Source: Bagarius yarrelli (taxonomy: Eukaryota; Chordata; Actinopteri; Siluriformes; Sisoridae). Taken from it: a stretch of DNA of 64,000 nucleotides. Below the pieces are notes generated by a model, which was given only the letters and a program-made list of their open reading frames with translations, was not told where the DNA came from and did not search any database. Positions 34,718-45,856 of the stretch are shown in pieces (the stretch's first letter is position 1; each line of letters starts with the position of its first letter). The stretch covers positions 1,243,193 through 1,307,192 of the forward strand of contig VCAZ01000094.1 of assembly GCA_005784505.1 (NCBI GenBank), in the 5' to 3' direction. Made by a program: the position numbers and the translations under genes.

Positions 34718-34927
34718 ACACACACTCACTCCTATGGGCAATTTAGAATAACCAATCAAACATACATGTTTTTGGACTGTGGGAGGAAACCGGAGAACCC
34801 GGAGTAAACACACACAAGCCTGGGGAGAAAATGGAAACTCCACACAGAAAGACCTCTGCAGGGGAATAGAACCTGGGACCTTCTTGCTGTGAGGCAACAG
34901 TGCTAACTGCTAAGCCACCGTGCTGCC
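34718..34927 (-). mobile_element. SINE family A, 3'-truncated
   Basis: CTCACTCCTATGGGCAATTT, GACTGTGGGAGGAAACCGGA and the complete head GCTAAGCCACCGTGCTGCC. Confidence 0.85.
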
Positions 34928-35204
34928 AGAGGTGAACATTGTATGTATTTATGTTGTGGGTGATACAGAGGTTCATTATTGCCCTGGTAATGTATGCAGT
35001 GACCTAAATGGGGTATCAGGTAATCAGAAAATAATAGCAATATAAAACTCTTTCCCGAGCTTTAGGATATTAGTGAAATTGCAATCTTACAAACAGCACG
35101 AATTTAAGACCTCAGGATGACGTCTATACTCGCAACTTATTAGTTATAAAAACTAATGGGGTTTAAGATCGTCATACTCCCACCCTCTAATATAATAATA
35201 ATAA

Positions 35205-35460
35205 TATTCAACTTCATTGTGTAAGGTACGTGTACAGAGCCAATGAAATGCATTTTTCGCATATCCCATGTTAGTAAGTTGGGGTCAGATCACAGGGTCA
35301 GCTATGATACAGCGCCCCTGGAGCAGGAAGGATTAAGGGTCTTGCTCAAGGACCCAACAGTGGTTGACTTGCCGGAGGTGGGGCATGAACCCAGGTGTTT
35401 CTGGTCTTCAGATTAACAACTCAGCACCTTAACCATTTGAGCCCCCCTGCCCCTCTAGCT
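35205..35460 (-). mobile_element. SINE family C, near full length
   Basis: AATGAAATGCATTTTTCGCA, TATCCCATG, AGCGCCCCTGGAGCAGGAAG, GGTCTTGCTCAAGGACCCAA and the head CACCTTAACCATTTGAGCC. Confidence 0.78.
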
Positions 35461-35680
35461 GTAAGAAAGAAAGTGTTTCATATCAGTGTAATTTTAATTC
35501 TTATGGTAAAAAGGAAATGAGATGCAATATTGCAATATATTTCGCAGCATGTGTATATGCATTTATAAACGCTGATAAATGCACAGCTCCTGGTTTCACC
35601 TGGAATAATCTACTCATCTACTTCACATCATTACTCATTACACATTACATCTATGAGATACATCATACAGTATTATATTC

Positions 35681-35812
35681 ATTTATTCATCTTCTATACC
35701 CGCTTATTCCCTAATTTGGGGCCACAGGGATCTGCTGGAGTCTATCCCAACCGTCTCTGAAAGGGGGCACCATGGTCAGGTCGCCAGTCCATCACAGGGC
35801 CACAGTCAGAAA
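35681..35812 (-). mobile_element. SINE family A 3' fragment
   Basis: TTCATCTTCTATACCCGCTT, GGGATCTGCTGGAGTCTATC and CCAGTCCATCACAGGGCC. Cut at the SINE centre. Confidence 0.82.
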
Positions 35813-35867
35813 GGGCAGTGAGGAAATAATGAAACACTATAACATACAAAGACATTCTAGAGGATTC

Positions 35868-35932
35868 ATCTCTGTGAATTTGATGATCAGGTGACCACAA
35901 CCTTTTGGCAATATAGTGAAGTACAGTGATGA
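35868..35932 (-). mobile_element. Tc1-like terminus fragment
   Basis: TGATGATCAGGTGACCACAA then CCTTTTGGCAATATAGTG resembles the terminus at 30340-30380 and the ends of Tc1-like elements. Confidence 0.45.
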
Positions 35933-35936
35933 AGAA

Positions 35937-36192
35937 CAAAACCAAAAAAAAAAGAAAAAAAAAAAAGAAAAAAAGATAAGATAAGAAAGTAAAACGAAAA
36001 GAAAAAAAGAAAAGATAAAAAACAAAAGAAAAGAAAAAGTAAATAAAATACCTAAAAAAACATAACAAGAATTATGACATAAAAAGAAAAGGAAAAAAAA
36101 GAAAAAAAGATCAAAGAAGGTCAAGCAAATAAGAAAGAAAAATAAAAAAAGGAAAGCAATTAAAAGAAGAAACAATAAAAAAAGAAAACTAA
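35937..36192 (+). repeat. polypurine (A-rich, G-interspersed) tract
   Basis: About 255 bases almost wholly A and G on the plus strand. The reverse frames (Phe/Leu-rich) are artefacts. Confidence 0.85.
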
Positions 36193-36248
36193 AATATGTT
36201 AAAATGGATCAAATTTAGGGAAGTAAAATGGCTTATTTCCATATAATT

Positions 36249-36266
36249 GTGTGTGTGTGTGTGTGT
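36249..36266 (+). repeat. TG microsatellite
   Basis: Nine TG units. Confidence 0.8.
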
Positions 36267-36588
36267 TTGGTTTCTCTGTCCTATAAATGTCCACTATTCC
36301 TCCTGTGAATATCAGTCCCATGAATACATGAATACACATCAGTCGCATGAATAAACATTTAAACTTCTGGCATTTGGCGGAATCTCTTATCCCGTCTATA
36401 GAGAGATTTTCATCACACTGAGCAGTTGAGAGTCGACGATCCACCTTAACCACTGAATATCACTGAAGGCTTTTCTTCCTTCTGCTGACCTCATGCATTA
36501 ATAGAAAAGAATCTTTTTATCACTTAAAATTGCTTTTAATAAAAAATATATAGAAATAAACCTCAGTATAATGTGGCTGTAAACTGCG

Positions 36589-36800
36589 GGACACCCTAGA
36601 CGGGTCACCAGTCCATCACAAGGACACACACACACACTCCTATGGGCAATTTAGAACCACCAATCAATCTAACATACATGTTTTTGGACTGTAGGAGGAA
36701 ACCAGAGAACATGAAATAAACCCAAGCAAGCACAGAGAGAACACACAGAAAGACCCCTGCCCAGGAATCGAACCCGGGACCTTCTTGCCTTAACCATGAG
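36589..36800 (-). mobile_element. SINE family A
   Basis: GGGACACCCTAGACGGGTCA, CACCAATCAATCTAACATAC, GGAATCGAACCCGGGACCTT and a hybrid head passing into SINE B-like AACCATGAGCCACC. Confidence 0.78.
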
Positions 36801-37135
36801 CCACCTTACCTGTAAAGTAGGGGGTTAAGGGCATTGCTCAGGGGCCCCAGCAGTAGTGGTTTGTTGGAACTGGGAATCAAACCCACAATTTTCAGGTTGG
36901 TATTTCAACACCTTAACCATGAATCACCTTACACGTAATGTCAGGGGTTAATAGGAACTGGGAATCGAACCCACAATCTTCGGGTTGATAGTTCAACACT
37001 TTAACCATGAGCCACCTTACATGTAAAGTCGGAGGTTAAGGGCCTTGCTCAGGGGCCCCAGCAGTAGTGGTTTGGTGGAACTGGGAATCGAATCCACAAT
37101 TTTCAGGTTGGTAGTTCAACACCTTAACCAGGAAA
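36801..37135 (-). mobile_element. three tandem partial SINE B units
   Basis: Three repeats of GTAAAGTxxxGGGTTAAG, GGAACTGGGAATCxAAxCCA, CAATxTTCxGGTTGxTA and CACCTTAACCA (starts about 36810, 36935 and 37015). The middle one lacks the central block. Looks like local segmental duplication of a SINE, not independent insertion. Confidence 0.65.
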
Positions 37136-37499
37136 TTTTCAGGATGTCTTCATGCATATTCATGCATAACTTAAAAAATAAATAAATAAATAAAACCATA
37201 TCAGGTCTAGTTATTTAAAGAAAACGACGCGATTTAATTAACATGCAAATCAACAAAGAAAAAAGCAATTATAAGCCATTAAGCAAAGCCATAATCATTC
37301 ATTCTGACATAATAATCAGTGTGTGGGTGATAAATACGCAACCTTCCAGACCTGCTAGGTTTTAGAGACATTTGTCATGTCAATCAGTATTAGAAAGCTT
37401 TTCCGTGCAGTCACATGGTAAACATGAGGAGATTTCAGCATTTCTGCAGTTATAATTCATAGTAGAGTCAAATATTTAAAGTTGTCTATGAATATCAGT

Positions 37500-38910
37500 G
37501 AAGGAGGCGTGGCTTGTGTGCATTATAGTATGGGTGAAGAAGACGTGGCTTGTGTGTATGTCAGTATCAGTGGCGGTAGACTGGTCTGTGTGTATGATAG
37601 ATAAATGAATGTGGCTTAGCCTGTCTCTCAAATGGTGCCAGAAAGTGCCTGTCAATAATAATTAAAAAGACGTGGCCTGTGTGTATGTTAGTATTAGTGA
37701 AGCAGGCGTGGCCTGTGTGTATGTTAGTATTAGTCAAGGAGGTGTGGCCTGTGTGTGTGTTAGTAGAATAGTGAAGCAGGCATGGCCTGTGTGTATGTTA
37801 GTATTAGTCAAAGAGGTGTGGCCTGTGTGTATGTTAGTATTAGTGAAGCAGGCGTGGCCTGTGTGTATGTTAGTATTAGTCAAGGAGGTGTGGCCTGTGT
37901 GTGTTAGTATTAGTGAAGGAGGCATGGCCTGTGTGTATGTTAGTATTAGTCAAAGAGGTGTGGCCTGTGTGTATGTTAGTATTAGTCAAGGAGGCGTGGC
38001 CTGTGTGTATGTTAGTATTAGTCAAGGAGGTGTGGCCTGTGTGTATGTTAGTATTAGTGAAGCAGGCGTGGCCTGTGTGTATGTTAGTATTAGTCAAGGA
38101 GGTGTGGCCTGTGTGTGTTAGTATTAGTGAAGGAGGCATGGCCTGTGTGTATGTTAGTATTAGTCAAAGAGGTGTGGCCTGTGTGTATGTTAGTATTAGT
38201 TACGGAGGCGTAGCCTGTGTGTATGTTAGTATTAGTTACGGAGGCGTAGCCTGTGTGTATGTTAGTATTAGTAAAGGAGGCATGGCCTGTGTGTATGTAA
38301 GTACTAGTTAATGAGGTGTGGCTTGATGTATGTTTATATTAGTCAAGGGGCATGTCCTAGAGGTATGTTAGTATTAGTGAAGTGGGATGTCCTAGAGGTA
38401 TGTTAGTATTAGTAAAGGAGGCGTGGCTTGATGTATGTTAGTATTAGTGAAGGAGGCGTGGCTTAATGTATGTTTATATTAGTCAAGGGGCATGTCCTAA
38501 AGGTATGTAAAGGGGCATGTCTAGTATTAGTAAAGGGGCATGTCCTAGTTAGTATGGGGGGCATGTCCTAGAGGTATGTAAAGGGGATAGTATTAGTAAA
38601 GGGGCATGTCCTAGAGGTATGTTAGTATTAGTAAAGGGGCATGTCCTAAGGTAGGTATGTAAAGGGGCATAGTATTAGTAAAGGGGCATGTCCTAGAGGT
38701 ATGTTAGTATTAGTAAAGGGGCATGTCCTAGAGGTATGTTAGTATTAGTAAAGGGGCATGTCCTAGAGGTATGTTAGTATTAGTAAAGGGGCATGTCCTA
38801 GAGGTATGTTAGTATTAGTGAAGAAGGCGTGACTTGATGTATGTTAATATTAGTTAGGGAGGTGTGGCCTGTGTGTTTGTTAGTATTAGTGAAAGAGGCG
38901 TGGCCTTGTT
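37500..38910 (+). repeat. 36-bp-period minisatellite with higher-order structure
   Basis: Units of GTGTGTATGTTAGTATTAGT plus (G/C)AAGxAGGCGTGGCCT. The right part (38340-38830) shifts to a GGGGCATGTCCTAGAGGTAT unit. A period divisible by three keeps frames open across 37672-38311, but those peptides are repeat artefacts. Confidence 0.92.
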
Positions 38911-39186
38911 ATCATTTTTCCATTATGTGTTGGGATGAACTTTATAAATAATACTATTATATAATAAAACGGCTGATATTATGGCACTTAATATTAACCG
39001 AAGCGAATAAAGCAGTTTAACCTTCTGGACCTGAGTGTAAACTTCAGTGACGGAGGACAAGGACAGCACGAGTTAATTAGAACTTCACTTCATCTCTGCT
39101 GCTGCTGCACCAGTGTTAGTTATGTCCTATTGACAACACAAAGGTCACTATCATCAGACCTGATTGTTATGAGTAAAGTGCGTATG

Positions 39187-39560
39187 TGTGTGTGTGTGTG
39201 TGTGAGGGAGAAAGAGAGAGAGAGATGTAGAATTGGTGTGTGTTTGTATGAAAAAAAGACAGACAGAAAGAGGGAAAGAGACAGAAAGATATGAAGTGTG
39301 TGTTGAGTGTGTATGAGAGCATGTTGTACTGTATGCTGGTGTGTAGGTGGGGGGTTGAAAGGGCAAACTTGTGCCTGTCTGTGTGTGGGTGAGGTTGTGG
39401 ATGTGTGAATTTGTGTGCAATTTTGGTGAATGGTGTGTGTTTTTGCGTGTATGTGTGTGTATGTGTGTGTATGAAATGATTCTTAATCAGAGCAGCATTT
39501 TGTTCACATGCAGGCTTATAAAACGAAAGTGTGTGTGTGTGTGTGTGTGTGTGTTAAAAG
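39187..39560 (+). repeat. TG-rich microsatellites
   Basis: TG runs at 39187-39206, about 39430-39475 and 39527-39556, with GA and TGTG debris between. Confidence 0.85.
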
Positions 39561-39717
39561 ATTTTATATGTTAATTCTACTAAATTCTAGCACGTTACAT
39601 TGGGGGGCCTGTGGCGTAAATTTGCTTACAAAAATACTTAGATTTAAGGAAATTTGGTTCCACCATCCCTTAAGACACAAGGTAGGTCTGCCACAAGACT
39701 TTTCTGGAATAAAAATG

Positions 39718-39855
39718 GGAAAGTGGTAGCGCAGAATCCCAGCACCACCAAGCTACCACTGTCGGGCCCCTAAGCAAGGCCCCTTAATGATGAGATAAAT
39801 GCAAGTTGCTCTGAATACCAGAGTCTGTCAAATGCTATAACTGTAAATGTAAATA
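39718..39855 (+). mobile_element. SINE family B, internally deleted
   Basis: GGGAAAGTGGTAGCGCAGAA, CAGCACCACCAAGCTACCAC, CGGGCCCCTAAGCAAGGCCC and GTCAAATGCTATAACTGTAA. Confidence 0.75.
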
Positions 39856-40084
39856 GCTGAATTATTTGATATACTTTATTACTGGTTATAAACCTCTATA
39901 AGGTTGCGTATGTAACATCGGTTCTCAGCGGAACGAGACGTTGCGTCATCACGGGGACAGAAAGCTATGGGACGCAGCTAATTCATCCATTTACTGCTTT
40001 CTATGACAATATTTTAGCTAGCGGTAATAATGCATTATTACCATCGGCTATATACAGTCCCGCATTAATTACAGTTTGATTATT

Positions 40085-40222
40085 CAGCCCCAGCCGCCAC
40101 TGATCCCCATGGTCACCATGCTGTTTCCTCTGGGCCCCTGAGCAAGGCCCTTAACCCTTAACTGCTCTGTACAGAAGATAAATGTAAGCGGTTTCGAATA
40201 AGATTGTTAGGAATGTAAATGT
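40085..40222 (+). mobile_element. SINE family B, 3' part
   Basis: TCTGGGCCCCTGAGCAAGGC, CCTTAACCCTTAACTGCTC and GATAAATGTAAGCGG. The tail is diverged. Confidence 0.6.
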
Positions 40223-40421
40223 TTCTGGGCGAATAAAACGATACAGACTTTAACGCACTTCTGTAAGTCGTGCCGGTCGAAACCGGTCCATGTGTATATC
40301 TGCCTTCAGTTTGAGTTTATTCACACTCCGTTTAAGCTAAAAGCAGACCTGCAGGTTACACTTTCAAGCACTGAGTGGCTCTATAAAAGGCTATTCAGTA
40401 AAGAAGAAGCATGAAGGAGAA

Positions 40422-40448
40422 GCGTGTGTGTGTGTGTGTGTGTGTGTG
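40422..40448 (+). repeat. TG microsatellite
   Basis: About 13 TG units. Confidence 0.88.
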
Positions 40449-40737
40449 CTGAAGTGCACTAAAGCTCAGAAGAAGAATCCTGGCGGCCCAGTGACAGCCG
40501 CTCCACAGCGGATCATGCTCAACGCTAACCATCCATGCACTTTTTATTCAATTGTGTTTATATTTTTCTTGCCAAAAAAGAATCCTGGCTTCTTCCATAA
40601 AGTCTGCAGTTCCTCATTACATCACAGAAGCGTCTGTCATCTGATTTCGGCCTGTTTTTTGTCGCACAATTTCAGCCACTGTAGATATTTAATATATTTC
40701 ATTTATGTTAGATGCTGATTGAATTATCTTAAAAAGT

Positions 40738-41100
40738 TTAATTTTCCGAAGTTTTTGTTTCATGACGTGTTTCCGAAGTTTTTTGTTTCATGTTGTTGGC
40801 GTGTTTCCGAAGTTTTTGTTTCATGCTGTTGTCAAGTTCCCGAAGTTTTTGTTTATTTTGTTGTCGTGTTTCCGAAGTTTTTGTTTCATGTTTTTGTCAT
40901 GTTTCCGAAGTTTTTGTTTATTTTGTTGTCAAGTTCCCGAGTTTTTTGTTAGTTTTTTTGTTTATTTTGTTGTCGTGTTTTCCGAAGTTTTTGTTTTATT
41001 TTGTTGTTGTGTTTCCGAAGTTTTTGTTTCATTGTCTTTTCGTGTTTCCAAATTTTTGTTTTTGTTTCCTTTTGTTGTCATGTTTGTCTCATGTTTTTTG
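40738..41100 (+). repeat. 33-bp-period minisatellite
   Basis: About ten units of TTTCCGAAGTTTTTGTTTCA plus TG(C/T)TGTTGTCGTG, with 18- to 24-base shortened units. The three long Phe/Val-rich plus frames are artefacts of the repeat. Confidence 0.9.
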
Positions 41101-41464
41101 TTTATTATTCCAGTTTGTAGCAACAGTTTGGGAAAGACACACTCAGGTGGACGAGTTGGTAAGGTGTCCAAAAACGTTCTTGCAGGCATACAGAACGTTA
41201 GCTTAGTGCTGGCTAGCTTGTTATCAAGTCTGTGCTATTATGTCCATGCTGTTGTTGCTGTGCTGATAGCCTATTAGTTGTGTTAAAGTGCAGTTCATAA
41301 AGCTTTTTATGAGCTTCACATGCACTGACGGATCATCCGCAACAATCACTGTTTATTGTGGAGGCGTTTTTAATGTTTTTCCTTCGTGCATGATAAATGT
41401 GCTGGGGTGGGAAATGGAATTTTTACAGCATGCAAAATAATACGACATGTACATTATAATTTAC

Positions 41465-41612
41465 ATACCACCCACTCTGCTAATAGGTGTACACTTTCCC
41501 TACTGCGCATCCACCCACAACATCGGTGTCCCCCAAGGCTGTGTCCTTGAACCCATACAGTTTTACACTTAATAATGTTCGACTACCAACAACTTTAAAA
41601 TCACCATGACAG
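41465..41612 (+). mobile_element. LINE reverse-transcriptase fragment
   Basis: CACAACATCGGTGTCCCCCA then AGGCTGTGTCCTTGAACCCA encodes HNIGVPQGCVLEPIQF, the VPQGCVLSPLLF motif of non-LTR reverse transcriptase, followed by stops. Confidence 0.7.
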
Positions 41613-42019
41613 ACCATCAGAAAATTTTTGGTGGTGTATTTTGGTGTCTTTCCCAAGAAACACTGCCCACTTCCAAATGCCTGTATGTGCAAATCACCTA
41701 AGATCTTTACTCATAATAACTTTAATTAAAAAAGAAATATAATGGCTTCATTATCTCAGACAATTTTATTAACTCATTATCTCTGCTTACATTCAAAGAA
41801 CATTCTGGTCTCTAACCTGAGATCTGTTCACCAAGGATGTCCCTTCTGGGACCAGAACGAAAGCTCTGTCCTGCAGTCCAGAATCACCGCTCATCTGTTT
41901 TCTCTCTTGCTCATTATATGTTACTCCTGCTGCCTGATTTGGACTCTTTGTATGATATGAGATCATGCTGGACCATCCGGAAGCACTGGCTGCTTCTGAG
42001 AATCATCTTTACATAATCA

Positions 42020-42150
42020 ATCTGTCTGTTTGTCTGTCTGTCCATCCATCCAGCTGTCTGTCTATCGAGCTATCCATTAATCCATCCACCCAGTCCCCAT
42101 CCATCCATCCATCTCTCTGTCTGTCCATCCACTTATTCATCTATCTATCC
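42020..42150 (+). repeat. degenerate TGTC/CATC tract
   Basis: TCTGTCTGTTTGTCTGTCTG passing into CCATCCATCCAGC-type repeats. Confidence 0.75.
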
Positions 42151-42151
42151 A

Positions 42152-42427
42152 TCCATCTTCTATACCCGCTTACTCCCTAATTCGGGGTCATAGGGATCTG
42201 CTGGAGCCTATCCCAGCAGACTTCACCGCCAGTCCATTACAGGGCCACATCCTCATTCCTATGGGCAATTTAGAACCACCAATCAACTTAACATACATGT
42301 TTTTGGACTGTAAGAGGAAACCGGAGAACCCGGAGTAAACCCACGCAAGCACAGGGAGAACATGCAAACTCAACACAGAAAGACCCCTGCAGGGGAATCG
42401 AACCCAGGACCTTCTTACTGTATGCTG
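42152..42427 (-). mobile_element. SINE family A
   Basis: CATCTTCTATACCCGCTTAC, GGGATCTGCTGGAGCCTATC, GACTGTAAGAGGAAACCGGA and GGAATCGAACCCAGGACCTT. Short deletion near 42215. Confidence 0.85.
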
Positions 42428-43351
42428 CCCAAGTATTAAGACAGATCAGGAAAATAATTTATTAAGAAAATAAACCCAACGTTGGAGCATATTGTAGTTG
42501 TAGTAGTAATAACTATATAAGTTATTATAAAGTTATTATAATGCTATTACTATAATCAGCTATCTCTTGTACAAACTTGTATAGATATAAAAATACTATA
42601 AACACCCCATTCCCCTTGTTTAACACCCCCCTCTCTTTTTTTCTCCTCCTGGCTCCTTGCCCTCGACTGGTGATGAAGAACAGATGAAACCATCTAGAAT
42701 ATAATTGTCTAAATATACCGCGCGATGCCAAACGACCTCTGATTAATGATATCCGCTCTGATATCGAAACGTCAGAGCCGCTCCGGTTCGCTATCTATCA
42801 GAGTCGATGTGGGTCGTGAATAAAATATGACACATTAGGTCAGGTAATATCTCACGTCTAAAGGGCGTAAAAATAGGCGTCTAATTGAGGAGCTGATATT
42901 ATACGGCGTCAGTATAATCAGGAGAGTCTCTCGATGACACCTCCTTCCTGCCGTTATGCGTCACTATCACGTCAAAAGCTCCTGTTCCACTTTTAGAGGC
43001 GCCTGAACAGGTGTCGGGCGAATCTGTCTTAAATTTATAATAAAGGTCAAAGGTAGGACAATGCGTGAGACAGGTTTTACCTGGCGGTTTCGAGGGAAGG
43101 TTCTTTAGGTTGCCGCTGTTAAAGGTTCTCACGTGAAAGTTTTTTCTGGAAAAGTTTGGTCTGAATTACAAAATGAGATTTTAATTGCATGATTCATGTT
43201 CTCTGATCATTGAAATCAATGTTTTTAAGATAGCAAGCTAACCTCCCAGCTAATCTAGTGACTAATCCCGCAATCCTTAGACTAGTAGACTAGTACTATA
43301 AATTTTAGGATGGTAATTCTATTCTTCTAGAACAATTTTAAACTTTACAGA
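42428..43351. other. unique CpG-retaining segment, possible conserved non-coding DNA or exon
   Basis: 42715-43135 is non-repetitive and rich in CG dinucleotides (ATATCGAAACGTCAGAGCCG, GGCGAATCTGTCTTAAATTT). A donor-like CAG|GTAAAA on the minus strand near 43080 ends a short open frame (NSGNLKNLPSKPP), but I could not fix an acceptor. Not called as a gene. Confidence 0.35.
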
Positions 43352-43463
43352 AGAAGAAGTGGTAGCGCAGTGGTTAAGGTGTTAAACTGATAACCAGAAG
43401 ATCATGGGTTCGATTTCCAGTATCCCCAAGTTACCACTGTTGGACCCCTGAGCAAGGCCCTTA

Positions 43464-43503
<40 letters not shown>
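43352..43503 (+). mobile_element. SINE family B with GATA tail
   Basis: AAGTGGTAGCGCAGTGGTTA, GATCATGGGTTCGATTTCCA, TGGACCCCTGAGCAAGGCCC, then a GATA run at 43464-43503 replacing the 3' end. Confidence 0.82.
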
Positions 43504-43504
<1 letters not shown>

Positions 43505-43555
43505 ACACAGACATATATATACTATAGTATTAGTAGTATTGAGATCAAACACCAA

Positions 43556-43725
43556 TGTGGAAGTGGTGGCTTAGTGGTTAAGGTGTTAATACCAGAAAGA
43601 CCAGGGTTCGATTCCCAGCACCACCAAGACACCACTGTTGGGCTCCTGAGCAAGGCCCTTAACCCCTCAATTGCTTAGTTGTATTAAAAAGTTAAATGTA
43701 AGTCACTCTGGATAAGACAGGGTTC
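43556..43725 (+). mobile_element. SINE family B
   Basis: GGAAGTGGTGGCTTAGTGGT, ACCAGGGTTCGATTCCCAGC, GGGCTCCTGAGCAAGGCCCT and AAGTCACTCTGGATAAGACA. The 3' end is joined to a Tc1-like fragment. Confidence 0.82.
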
Positions 43726-43870
43726 TGTGCAGGACACTCAAGTTCTTCCACTCCAACCGAAGAAACCCTATGTCTTTATAGAGCTCGGGGAATTTGTGGA
43801 CAGGGGTATCGTCATGCTGGAACAGTGTTTAAGCCTCATTGTTCCATTGGAGGAATAATTCAATGCTAGA
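43726..43870 (-). mobile_element. Tc1-like element fragment
   Basis: GTTCTTCCACTCCAACCGAA, CTATGTCTTTATAGAGCTCG and GTATCGTCATGCTGGAACAG match, in reverse, a widespread fish Tc1-like sequence (TTCCAGCATGAC side). Confidence 0.55.
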
Positions 43871-44252
43871 ACATCTGTGTACGGCGCACTAACACAATCG
43901 AGTTCATCTGGTAGAAGTGGGTCAACTCGCTGCTACCGATGTTTCAGCGGTGGAAAATCCAATCACAGACGCTCTTCGTGTTGAACGATTAAAGCTGCAT
44001 TTGTGCAAGAAATCAATATGATGGTCAGTGTGATGTTGCAGCATTTTATTACAGTTCATTTGTTGGATATAGCAAACAAGTTCTTTGACATGGCATGTCT
44101 ACCGAATCTATTTAACACCTTCATTAGTGGATCTCTGAAGATTGTTTATTGGTCATTTTTATTTCCCAGAGGAGCATCTTCTAACTCCTGATCCACTTAT
44201 CAATTTATCTCCTGGGTTTCTGTTCTTATTTCCTGATTTGTTCATTAAAGTG

Positions 44253-44368
44253 GGGGAGTGGTAGCTCAGACACCTTGCAGATTAGGGTTCGATTCCTGTT
44301 GCCACTGTTGGGCCCCTGAGCAAGGCCCTTAATCCTCAGGGAGGGGCTGCTGAATGCTGTAAATGTGT
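44253..44368 (+). mobile_element. SINE family B, shortened
   Basis: GGGGGAGTGGTAGCTCAGAC, GGGTTCGATTCCTGTTGCCA, TTGGGCCCCTGAGCAAGGCC and TGCTGAATGCTGTAAATGTG. Confidence 0.78.
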
Positions 44369-44494
44369 TTATTGTTCCCCATTTTGATTATAGATCTTGT
44401 GTTTCCCTTGTTCATTTTGTCATTGGTTCTTTTTTGTCATGTGGTCTTCAGTCTTCTTTGTTCATTGGTTAGTTCATGTCATGTATTACCTTCA

Positions 44495-44735
44495 CACTCT
44501 GGACACGTGACCAGTCCATCACAGGGCCACCAAACACACTTACACTCACTCCTCTGGGCAATTTGGAATCACCAATCAATCTAACATACATGTTTTTGGA
44601 CTTTGGGAGGAAACCGGAGAACCCAGAGTAAACCCAGACAAGCACGGCGAGAACATGCAAACTCCACACAGAAAGACCTCTGCAGGGGAATCGAACCCAG
44701 AACCTTCTGGCTGTGAGGCAACATTGCTAAACACA
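44495..44735 (-). mobile_element. SINE family A, 3'-truncated
   Basis: GTGACCAGTCCATCACAGGG, GGAATCACCAATCAATCTAA, GACTTTGGGAGGAAACCGGA and GGAATCGAACCCAGAACCTT. Confidence 0.83.
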
Positions 44736-45198
44736 TCAGTTTTATCGAATTTTTAGCTCCATACAAAAATAAAGGCTCATTTTTTTAAACCTTAATTTAA
44801 TTGGAATCCTGATTCTACATCCACCAATCAGAATGCAGTGTAAAAGCTGGAAAGTAAAGGTCACCGCTACAGTTTTAGGTTTTTTAATATACTGCTAGAA
44901 AATGAGTGGGATATAAAATAAATATGAATTAAAAAAAAATAATTATCCTATAATTATAAAACCCGAAACCTGGTTAGGCGCAGCTCTGAATCTGGATTAG
45001 AACTTGAACTGTGTTCTGAGGTTAACCTTTAACTACGATCTGAAGGAGAAAAAAGCGCTTCTTGGGTTTGAAGGTGTGGATAAAGAGCGCCCTCTTGTGG
45101 TCAGGATTTAGATTTGCTGCAGCAAAACGTCAGTAAAGATCACGTGCAATAAAGAAAAGAGAAGTGCAGGATGGGGAGAAGAACAGAAATAAAAAACC

Positions 45199-45222
45199 TT
45201 CTTTCTTTCTTTCTTTCTTTCT
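45199..45222 (+). repeat. TTTC microsatellite
   Basis: Six TTTC units. Confidence 0.85.
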
Positions 45223-45715
45223 AATCACACAATAAGGTCGAATAAATATGGCCACTATTTATAATATTAGCAATAATAACGAGAAAATAATAATAATAAT
45301 ATATTTTACGGGGGGGGTTTTTTTCAATTTTCCATTTTTATTTCGTTTTTTTTTTATTTTTCGGAAAACCTTTATACCTTTATTCCCCTTTTTTTGTGTT
45401 ATTACGTGCAATTCTTTACTGTTTTTTTTATGTTAACTTAATGTTTAATATGTTTTACAATTTTTTCATTTTGCAGTTTTTTCGTTTTTTGTGAATGTCT
45501 ATTCTTTAGTGTTTTGTTAAGTTATTTTACAAAGCAGAAGTTTAAATTACATTTTGTAATTGATAAAATCTAAATCATTCATTTAATAATTTGATTGATT
45601 AGTTAATGGATCTCAGTATTAATTTAAAGGTTTTGTTCTGTTTTGTTCATGAAAGCAAAAGTAAAATTACACTATTGTAATTAATAACATTATAAATAAA
45701 TCAATTAAATAATTC

Positions 45716-45856
45716 AATCATTCAATCAATCAATCAATCAATCAATTAACCATGTTGATTGCTTGCTTAATTGTTTGTTTGTTTGTTTGTTTGTTGTTGT
45801 TTGATGTTTGATTGATTGTGATTGATTGATTGATTTGATTGATTGATTGATTTGAT
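45716..45856 (+). repeat. AATC / TTTG / GATT tetranucleotide cluster
   Basis: AATCAATCAATC, then TTTGTTTGTTTG, then GATTGATTGATT with an interspersed TTTGATT, forming a potential inverted arrangement (AATC against GATT). Confidence 0.85.

Noticed and set aside
37672..38311. Repeated VCMLVLVKEVWP-type and VYVSISQGGVAC-type proteins of 136-149 residues
   Set aside because: Frames stay open because the minisatellite period is a multiple of three. They start and end within the array and have no gene context.
40719..41277. Phe/Val-rich frames of up to 171 residues that look membrane-like
   Set aside because: Created by the 33-bp T-rich minisatellite. Three overlapping frames of one strand show the same character.
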